DNA of 11,386 nt from CAZUDI01 sp964618975 (GTDB lineage Bacteria > Desulfobacterota > Desulfomonilia > UBA1062). Below, piece after piece: positions 5,948 to 11,386 of the stretch (its first letter is position 1; each line of letters begins with the position of its first letter). Where the stretch lies: NCBI GenBank assembly GCA_964618975.1, contig CAZUDI010000082.1:1-11386 (forward strand), in the 5' to 3' direction. Below the pieces are notes generated by a model. That model searched no databases, was not told the DNA's origin, and saw nothing but the letters and a program-made list of their open reading frames with translations. The position numbers and the translations under genes are program-made.

Positions 5948-7932
5948 ATCTGGGCACCGCGCATGATGCGCCACCAGGCCAGGCCGTGCAGGGCGTCATG
6001 GCGCCGCGTGAGTTCCCGCGGGTCGGGCGGGGTCGCCGGTAAGGCCTGGCCGGTGAGGGGGAAGATTCTGGGCGTTTCTCCCAGCTCGGCGATGTAGTCC
6101 GGCCCGATGGCCAGGCAGCGTCCGATGCCCGGCTGGCCCTGCGTGTCGGGATCGAGGAGGTCCCGCCCCAGACTGTGATAGGTGAAGCCCGCCGGGGCGG
6201 CGAGTTCGATGAGGGTGGGGGCCATGTCCAGATGGGAACCCACCGCCTGTGCGGGCACGCTGATGCCCGCGAGCACCTCCGGGCCGTAGAGCACGAAGGG
6301 GACGGCGGTGCGTTCGAAGAGGTCGGGATCGGTGAGCACGGCGCGGTTGCGGTGCGCGGCATTGTCGGCGGTTACGGCCACGAGGGTGTGCCCGAGCCGG
6401 GCCGTGATCCGGCGGGCGAAGTCGGCCACACAGCGGTCGGCGTACCAGAAATGGCCGAGCATGTTAAAATCCACTTCCGGATTGATCTGGGACACGAGTT
6501 CGGAGGGGATCCGGGTCAGGGAAAAGCCCTTGGCGCGCACGTCCACGTCATAGGGGGGATGGAAGGTGGAGGTCAGCACGAGGTTGAAACTGGGTTGTGT
6601 ATCGTCGGCGCTTTCGAGCACGAAGCGGAACAGGTACTCGTCGTCCACGCCCCACTCGTTGGCCTCCGCCCAGCCGCCCATGTGCGCGCCGCCGAAGATC
6701 TCGTCGAAGCCCTGCGAACGGCAGAAATCGCCGATGCGCTGCCAGCTTAAGAACCCGCCGTAGAACAGGCGTGTGCGGTAGCCCAGATCCCGGAAGGCCA
6801 CGGCCAGGCCCGAGGGATAGGCCGTGGCGGCCGTCTTCTGGTAATTCGTGATCACCCCGGCATCCGGCAGGCCGGTGACGATCGCGGCCAGCGAAGACAT
6901 GGTGCCGTTGGACGAGGAGATGAAGCGCTCGATATTCAAGCCTTCACCGGCCAAGGATACGAGCCCCTCGGCCAGGCCCAGGCCCCGGTATTGCTCCCAC
7001 ATGGGCCAGGCGCTGTAGCTCTCGGCGATGACGAGGAAGATGTGCCGGGGGGGCTGACCCTTGGGCCCCCGGGCGGTCCGGAGCAGGTAGGTATCCAGGT
7101 CGTCGTGATCCTGCATGCCCCCACACACAGTGCGCGCTGCCCGGGAGATGTCTCGGTCGGGCAGGAAGAGCTCGATACCCTGCGCGTGCGCGAGGCGATA
7201 GTGCTGCCTGAGCGCGTAGCGCAGGGCGGTGTAGGGGTTCAGCACGGTTTTGTTGAGGAAATCGTCGCGGGTGATGCCCGCATCCCGCAGCTGGACCGGC
7301 CGTCGTCCGGCGGAGCCGCGGATGCCCACCACGAAAAGGGCCACGATCAGTACCAGGGCCAGCACGGGCCAGGCGCCCCGGGGGGTAGGCGGCCCCATGG
7401 GCAGCCAGGATATCTTCCGTCGCGTGGGGGCGAGTAGGGCGCGCGCGATTCGGGTGCTCAGCCAGACGATGAGCGCGAGGGCGATGAGCATGGGAATCAG
7501 GTGGTATTCCTTCCAGATGGTCTGTAGCGTGGCGCCCAAATCGTCGTAGATTAGGCCGAAGAGGTAGTGGTTGAACTGGTCGCCGAATTCAGCGAAGTAG
7601 GCCAGGCTGAGCACGCACAGGAAGGCGGAACAGGCGATGAAGAGGTAGGCAATAACGTGCCTGACGCGGTCCGATGCCCGTTGCATGTCGATAAGGCCCG
7701 AGGCCAGAGCCATCAGGAAGGGGATCAGGATGAAGCTCGTGGCGATGACGCTGTCGTAGCGCATACCGTTCAGGACGGCGGCCAGGATGTCCCCCGCGCT
7801 GCTGGCCGCAGCGATCCTTTCCCGGAAGAGGAAAAGGAAAGCGGCCCTGAACACCAGGAAAAAACCCATACAGAAGAGCCACAGGGAAGACACCTTTCTG
7901 AGATTGCCGAAAACACGATTCCAGTCTTTCAT
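5935..7932 (-). CDS. LtaS-like membrane sulfatase / phosphoglycerol transferase family protein
   Basis: A 665-residue inner-membrane enzyme with five N-terminal helices (about 15-36, 62-82, 92-114, 144-160, 188-204) and a periplasmic alkaline phosphatase-superfamily domain (about 295-625), the same plan as LtaS and OpgB. Likely active-site residues are Glu304 in FLVIAESYSAWP (metal ligand), Thr344 in SSNGTMSS (nucleophile), His458 in TSTFHPPYD, and Asp523 in AVTADNAAH. LtaS has Asp-His at the last site; here it is Asp523-Asn524 with His527 close by. Such enzymes move phosphoglycerol or phosphoethanolamine groups, or cleave phospho- or sulfo-esters in the envelope; the exact substrate cannot be told. 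The frame is open to 8106, but the 58 added residues lie ahead of the helices and look non-coding, and AGGGA is 5 bases before the chosen ATG. The ATG at 7938 is a close alternative. It stands alone, transcribed away from the PAS-LuxR gene. Confidence 0.88.
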   Translation of the reverse strand: MKDWNRVFGNLRKVSSLWLFCMGFFLVFRAAFLFLFRERIAAASSAGDILAAVLNGMRYDSVIATSFILIPFLMALASGLIDMQRASDRVRHVIAYLFIACSAFLCVLSLAYFAEFGDQFNHYLFGLIYDDLGATLQTIWKEYHLIPMLIALALIVWLSTRIARALLAPTRRKISWLPMGPPTPRGAWPVLALVLIVALFVVGIRGSAGRRPVQLRDAGITRDDFLNKTVLNPYTALRYALRQHYRLAHAQGIELFLPDRDISRAARTVCGGMQDHDDLDTYLLRTARGPKGQPPRHIFLVIAESYSAWPMWEQYRGLGLAEGLVSLAGEGLNIERFISSSNGTMSSLAAIVTGLPDAGVITNYQKTAATAYPSGLAVAFRDLGYRTRLFYGGFLSWQRIGDFCRSQGFDEIFGGAHMGGWAEANEWGVDDEYLFRFVLESADDTQPSFNLVLTSTFHPPYDVDVRAKGFSLTRIPSELVSQINPEVDFNMLGHFWYADRCVADFARRITARLGHTLVAVTADNAAHRNRAVLTDPDLFERTAVPFVLYGPEVLAGISVPAQAVGSHLDMAPTLIELAAPAGFTYHSLGRDLLDPDTQGQPGIGRCLAIGPDYIAELGETPRIFPLTGQALPATPPDPRELTRRHDALHGLAWWRIMRGAQMESP

Positions 7933-7937
7933 CCCCA

Positions 7938-7942
7938 TCCCT
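7938..7942 (-). promoter_or_regulatory. ribosome binding site supporting the sulfatase start at 7932
   Basis: AGGGA on the minus strand, 5 bases ahead of the ATG ending at 7932. It overlaps the alternative ATG two codons upstream, which itself has only a poor site. Confidence 0.5.
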
Positions 7943-8434
7943 ATAGTGTAAGGGTAAGCCGCCTGTTTGCGATCGTCTCTCGCCGCAAAACCCCACTGGC
8001 CGGGCAATTCCACCCCGGCTGTCCCCCATCTTCGTTCGGGCCCGATATGTTTGATGTGCGCTGGCGCGCAAGTCAAGCCCCGGGGCCGTCCTTGCCGTGG
8101 AAACATAACTTGAATCTAACCGCTAGCATATCTTGCCTGGTCTTTCCAAGCTTGATTTCTCTGCCCGCAGACTGGGTCTCCACATGCGTGCGGTTTTTGA
8201 CGCTGCCTGGGGGCCGCGGTTGAATCGTTCTGGGGATATATTGCCCGACGCATAGGGCCTCAGGGGAAGGACAGGGGCTTGGCCGGTCCATACGCATTCT
8301 CTGACGCTGGAAGACACGCCTTTGGCACCTTACCAAGATGGGGGGCTCGTGACATGCGGGATCGAGATGAACGGGAATATTCCCTGGAGCTTGTATGGCG
8401 TGAAGAGGCTAACAGACTTTATCCTGATTATTCA

Positions 8435-8450
8435 TAAACGTATGCGTTTA
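8435..8450. promoter_or_regulatory. inverted repeat, candidate operator upstream of the PAS-LuxR gene
   Basis: TAAACG (8435-8440) and CGTTTA (8445-8450) form a perfect 6-bp inverted repeat separated by TATG. It lies in A+T-rich DNA about 95 bp before the chosen start of the LuxR-type regulator. Its size and symmetry suit a dimeric DNA-binding protein, possibly the regulator itself. This is inference from symmetry alone. Confidence 0.35.
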
Positions 8451-8542
8451 GATTCGTGCCCCTAGGAAGGCGTCGGGCACGGGTGCCGCGGGGCGGGGTT
8501 GGGGTAGGGACGCTTTGGAATGTAGCTTGCAAATCCATTTCC

Positions 8543-10258
8543 ATGGAGAAGATGAACATCCCCTCCCACACCACGGTAGCGGACGAGACGCTGCTCGCGC
8601 CCCTCCGACAGGCCATGCAGGACCTCCAGGGCCACATGGAAAGACTCGGCGGGCGTGCCCAGTCCTTCGATTGTCTCGAACGTATAACCCGGCTCGGATG
8701 TGACCCCGGGTTTTCGCTGGAGAAATTTTTCGAGCAGGCCGCGCAGGCGATCCCCGGGGCTTTCGGAGACCCGGAGTCGGTCCGGGTCTGCATCACGTTT
8801 GGAAACCGGCAGTATACGGCGGGCACCCTCAGCGGGTCCGCGCGGACGGTGCAGGCCCCGCTCATGGCAGGGGGCAAGCGTGTGGGGGCCTTGGAGGTGG
8901 AATTGTCCGATGCAGGACCCGGAACAGATGACGATCCGGCTACGCGCCTGACACAGATGATCGCCGGGCAGCTGAGCGGCCTTGTCGCGCGGGCCGCCAT
9001 GGGGGACGTCCCGCGGGGGCAGCCCTGGCCGCCGGGCAGCCCCGGCGAGGCCCTGTGTGTCCTGGATGGGGATCTGACCTGTGTGGCCATGAGCGGTGCC
9101 TTTCTGGCCGTCTGCACCTTTACCTGTGAGGAGCTCATCGGACGGCATGCATCCGAGATCTTCGGGCAGGAGGCCTGGGAGGGGCGCCTGAAGGCGGACC
9201 TCGAGCATTGCCTGGACGGAGAAACGGTGCAGGACGGGCCGCGATTCGACTACCCCAGACTGAAGACCGGGCCTGTGTCGCTGAGCTGCAGCCCGTTTTT
9301 TTCCGGCGCGCAGCGGGTGTGCGCCGTGGGGGTGAGGCTGCAGGCAGACCCCTTGAGTATGCCAAGAGAAGGCGAGGTGGATATGTTCCTCAGACGCCTC
9401 TCGGAGTTCATCGAATTTCTGCCCGATGCCACCCTGGTCATCGACCGCGACCGGCGGGTGATCGCCTGCAACCTGGCCTTCGAGAGGCTTGCCGGCGTGT
9501 CGCGGGACACCCTCGTCGGCCAGGGGGACCGGGTGTATGCCGAATTGTTCTATGGGCAGAGGCGCCCCATGCTTATCGATCTCGTACTGGAGGAGGACGA
9601 GACGGCCCGGTCGCTCTATCCGGGGATCGAACGCAGCCGGGAGAGTCTGAGTGCCGAGGTGCAGGTTTTCCCCCGGTCCGGAGAGGAGGGCGCCTATCTG
9701 TGGGGCAAGGCCATGCCGCTGTACGACCCGGAGGGAAATCTGTTGGGCGCCATCGAGACGATCCGCGATGTCACCGAATACCGCCTGAGCCGCGCCGCCA
9801 TGAAGCAGAGTGAGGAGCGGTTGCACTCCAAGACGCAATACCTCGAAGAGGTCAATGCGGCCCTGAATGTGCTGCTCAAGAAGCGGCAGGAGGACCGCCG
9901 GGAAATGGAAGAGGGCATCCAGGCGCATGTCAGGCGGCTCGTGCTGCCCTATCTGGAGCGTCTGGGCGCCTCCCGGCTCGATCACGAGCAGCGCTCCCTC
10001 CTCGAGGTCATCCGGACGAACCTCGATCAGATCGTTTCTCCCTATGTCAAGCGGCTCTCGGAAAGGTTTGCGGACCTCACCCCTATGGAGATCCGGGTGG
10101 CCTGCCTCGTGATGGAGGGGCTGTCCAACAAGGAGATGCAGGACCTCTTGTGCGTCTCCAGCCACACCATCACCCGCCACCGGTACAACATCCGCACCAA
10201 GCTGGGTCTGAATCACAGTAAGACCAACCTGCAGGTCTTTCTGCGCGCGCTGGAGTGA
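8543..10258 (+). CDS. PAS-domain LuxR-type HTH transcriptional regulator
   Basis: A 571-residue cytoplasmic one-component regulator. The N-terminal part (about 45-150: ERITRL..., FGNRQYTAG, GGKRVGALEVEL, TQMIAGQLSGLV) looks GAF-like. PAS 1 covers about 168-267 and PAS 2 about 282-412, the latter with the usual MPLYDPEGNLLGAIETIRDVTEYR end. A charged helical linker (415-508; EEVNAALNVLLKKRQEDRRE and LVLPYLERLGASRLD) leads to a LuxR-type helix-turn-helix (510-565) with LTPMEIRVACLVMEGLSNKE, SSHTITRHRYNIRTKLGL and a TNLQVFL tail. This linker-HTH module is common in PAS regulators of Desulfobacterota. There is no receiver domain, so the signal is probably a ligand or redox state read by GAF/PAS. 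Target genes are unknown. The start is uncertain: Met at 8543 lacks a clear ribosome binding site, Met at 8552 has GGAG only 3 bases away, and the frame is open upstream from a GTG at 8456. Confidence 0.9.
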   Translation: MEKMNIPSHTTVADETLLAPLRQAMQDLQGHMERLGGRAQSFDCLERITRLGCDPGFSLEKFFEQAAQAIPGAFGDPESVRVCITFGNRQYTAGTLSGSARTVQAPLMAGGKRVGALEVELSDAGPGTDDDPATRLTQMIAGQLSGLVARAAMGDVPRGQPWPPGSPGEALCVLDGDLTCVAMSGAFLAVCTFTCEELIGRHASEIFGQEAWEGRLKADLEHCLDGETVQDGPRFDYPRLKTGPVSLSCSPFFSGAQRVCAVGVRLQADPLSMPREGEVDMFLRRLSEFIEFLPDATLVIDRDRRVIACNLAFERLAGVSRDTLVGQGDRVYAELFYGQRRPMLIDLVLEEDETARSLYPGIERSRESLSAEVQVFPRSGEEGAYLWGKAMPLYDPEGNLLGAIETIRDVTEYRLSRAAMKQSEERLHSKTQYLEEVNAALNVLLKKRQEDRREMEEGIQAHVRRLVLPYLERLGASRLDHEQRSLLEVIRTNLDQIVSPYVKRLSERFADLTPMEIRVACLVMEGLSNKEMQDLLCVSSHTITRHRYNIRTKLGLNHSKTNLQVFLRALE

Positions 10259-10518
10259 GCGGTTCTGTCGAGGCACTATCATGAAACACCGTAAAAACGA
10301 GTTGTTAGATATTCAGGTATCCATGACATGCAAGGAAGCCTAGCAGTAAAATAGCACGAAACATACAGCGCGATGGGTTCAGAGGACTTTCTGATGCTCC
10401 GATAGGAACGGCAGAAGATCGATCGGATCGGTTGCGGGCACACACGATTCCTAACTCCCAGGGCTTATGGAAACCGGGGGGCGGGGCACAGACACATCCA
10501 CGAAAGGAGCCGAAACAC
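10259..10518. other. intergenic region between the PAS-LuxR and chemoreceptor genes
   Basis: These 260 bp are richer in A+T than the genes, especially 10280-10360. No intrinsic terminator is obvious after the regulator stop. It probably holds the chemoreceptor promoter, but no clear sigma-70, sigma-54 or flagellar sigma-28 site could be fixed. Confidence 0.45.
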
Positions 10519-11386
10519 ATGTTCAAGAATCTGAAACTGGGGACAAAAATGATTGCCGTGGGAACGATCATCCTGATCATCCCGCTGGCCTTTGTGGGCT
10601 ACATGGCCGTGAGCCGCGCCGCCAAGGGGCTTGCCTATGTGGAGATGGAGGGGCTTGCGGGCATCAGTCAGGCCCTGGCCGACGGCGTGGACCACGCCAT
10701 GCGGGGCGAGATGAAGGTCGTCACCGACCTGGCCGTGGGGAGTACCACCGTTGCGGCCGTCTCAAAGGCGGCATCAACGGGCGCCACGGGCGCCGCGAAC
10801 GAGATCGCCGCGCTCACGCAGAATCTCACCACCTTCATGCGCGCCAAGGGGCTGGGAGAGGGCTATGACGCGGTCCTGGCCGTGGGCGCCGACGGGATCG
10901 TCTTCGCCGACGGTTCCGGCGGCAAGTATGTGGGGGTCTCCGGCAGAGAGAGGGATTATTTCACCGGGGCCATCTCCGGCCAGGTCACCATCGGCCGGCC
11001 GGCCATCAACAAGGTGACCGGCGAGCCCTTCGTGGGCATCGGCGCGCCGGTGCGCGACGCCAGCGGCAGGATCGTGGGCGTGATCGCCACGCTGGTGAAG
11101 ATCGGATACCTCAACGACCTGATCGCCTCCACCACCGTGGGCCAGACCGGCTATGCCTTCATGGTGGACCGCGAGGGCATCGTGATCGCCCACCCCAACA
11201 AGGAGCACATCCTCAAGCTCGATGCCAAGAGCCTCAAGGGCATGGAGGACTTCGTCGGCAAGATGCTCGCCGGCCAGAAGGGTGTCGAGAGTTACGTCTT
11301 CGCAGGCGATCCCAAGACGGGCGCCTTTGCCCCGGTGAAGCTCACCGGCTGGAGCATAGCGCTCTCCCTGCCGGACGCCGAGTTCC
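10519..11386 (+). CDS. methyl-accepting chemotaxis protein, N-terminal part (dCache sensor), runs off the window
   Basis: An open frame of 289 codons with no stop before the window edge. The ATG has AAAGGAG (10503-10509) 9 bases upstream. The N-terminus is FKNLKLGTKM then a transmembrane helix (about 11-33), the usual beginning of a chemoreceptor. A periplasmic double-Cache domain follows (about 40 to the edge): YDAVLAVGADGIVFADGSGG, RERDYFTGAISG, PFVGIGAPVRDASGRIVGVI, then the second module with GQTGYAFMVDREGIVIAHPN and FAPVKLTGWSIALSLP. The Arg-x-Trp-Tyr pattern of amino-acid-binding dCache domains is not present (RERDYF instead), so another ligand is likely. The second helix, HAMP and methyl-accepting signalling domains should lie beyond the edge; without them a dCache histidine kinase or diguanylate cyclase remains possible. 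Confidence 0.8.
   Translation, partial: MFKNLKLGTKMIAVGTIILIIPLAFVGYMAVSRAAKGLAYVEMEGLAGISQALADGVDHAMRGEMKVVTDLAVGSTTVAAVSKAASTGATGAANEIAALTQNLTTFMRAKGLGEGYDAVLAVGADGIVFADGSGGKYVGVSGRERDYFTGAISGQVTIGRPAINKVTGEPFVGIGAPVRDASGRIVGVIATLVKIGYLNDLIASTTVGQTGYAFMVDREGIVIAHPNKEHILKLDAKSLKGMEDFVGKMLAGQKGVESYVFAGDPKTGAFAPVKLTGWSIALSLPDAEF

Larger units (their letters stand above)
7933..8542. other. divergent intergenic region, sulfatase / PAS-LuxR regulator
   Basis: This 610-bp spacer lies between two divergent genes. I see no supported gene in it: open frames here have compositions unlike the real proteins and lack ribosome binding sites. It contains short palindromes (GCCCCGGGGC near 8077-8090 and an inverted repeat at 8435-8450) and a weak sigma-70-like pair on the plus strand, TTGACG (8197-8202) with 17 bp to TTGAAT (8220-8225). 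Bases 8100-8450 are visibly richer in A+T than the flanking genes, fitting a regulatory region. Confidence 0.5.

Noticed and set aside
8197..8225. Sigma-70 promoter TTGACG-17-TTGAAT for the PAS-LuxR gene
   Set aside because: The -10 match is weak and it would give a leader of about 310 bp; noted in the spacer entry but not annotated.
7933..8542. Small genes in the 610-bp spacer (for example the minus-strand frame 8073-8336)
   Set aside because: No ribosome binding site, no domain, and composition unlike the real proteins.
8462..10282. Minus-strand open frame of 606 codons opposite the PAS-LuxR gene
   Set aside because: Antisense shadow rich in Gly, Pro, His and Arg, without motifs; the plus strand has clear PAS and LuxR domains.
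10347..10405. Flagellar sigma-28 promoter ahead of the chemoreceptor (TAAA near 10347, CCGATA near 10399)
   Set aside because: The two parts are not about 15 bp apart, and the correctly spaced partners match poorly.
1..11386. CRISPR array, tRNA/rRNA gene, insertion sequence, toxin-antitoxin pair or defence island
   Set aside because: No regularly spaced repeats, cloverleaf, transposase motif or recognisable toxin, antitoxin or defence protein was found on either strand.

Overview
The window is GC-rich (roughly 60-65% by eye) bacterial chromosomal DNA from a Gram-negative. It looks like a draft or metagenome assembly, because it contains a scaffold gap of exactly 100 N at 3553-3652. Protein flavours hint at Desulfobacterota or a sulfur-cycle gammaproteobacterium: PAS domains of the type C-Y...P-C-x2-C, a PAS-LuxR regulator with a characteristic helical linker, a SYLF lipoprotein-like protein and a dCache chemoreceptor. 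This taxonomic guess is inference only. No tRNA, rRNA, CRISPR array, phage gene, transposase or plasmid gene was seen.

Layout. (1) 2-634, minus: a MarC-family six-helix membrane protein, ending at the window edge. (2) 635-1118: divergent non-coding spacer. (3) 1119-3548, plus: an 809-residue soluble hybrid histidine kinase (PAS-PAS-GAF-HisKA-HATPase-REC). (4) 3553-3652: assembly gap. The sequence just after it repeats the last 51 coding bases of the kinase exactly, so the gap is probably an unresolved contig overlap, or less likely a second kinase copy. (5) 3734-5654, minus: three small co-directional genes, probably separately transcribed: DUF1330, a secreted SYLF-domain protein, and a transglutaminase-like protein. 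Two direct copies of an about 86-bp hairpin repeat (REP-like) bracket the transglutaminase gene. (6) 5935-7932, minus: a five-helix membrane sulfatase of the LtaS-like alkaline phosphatase superfamily, whose stop codon sits in the loop of a perfect 8-bp hairpin. (7) 7933-8542: 610 bp of divergent non-coding spacer. (8) 8543-10258, plus: a regulator with a GAF-like region, two PAS domains and a LuxR-type HTH. (9) 10519 to the edge, plus: the N-terminal part of a methyl-accepting chemotaxis protein with a dCache sensor.

Three of the eight genes sense signals (hybrid kinase, PAS-LuxR, chemoreceptor) and four concern the envelope or its surroundings (MarC, SYLF, sulfatase, chemoreceptor). There is no visible operon linking them into one pathway, and I see no convincing new multi-gene system. 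The most worthwhile items are the paired REP-like elements with base-pair-preserving changes, the two cysteine-bearing PAS domains in the kinase, the altered metal site of the sulfatase, the stop-codon hairpin, and the duplicated gap flanks.
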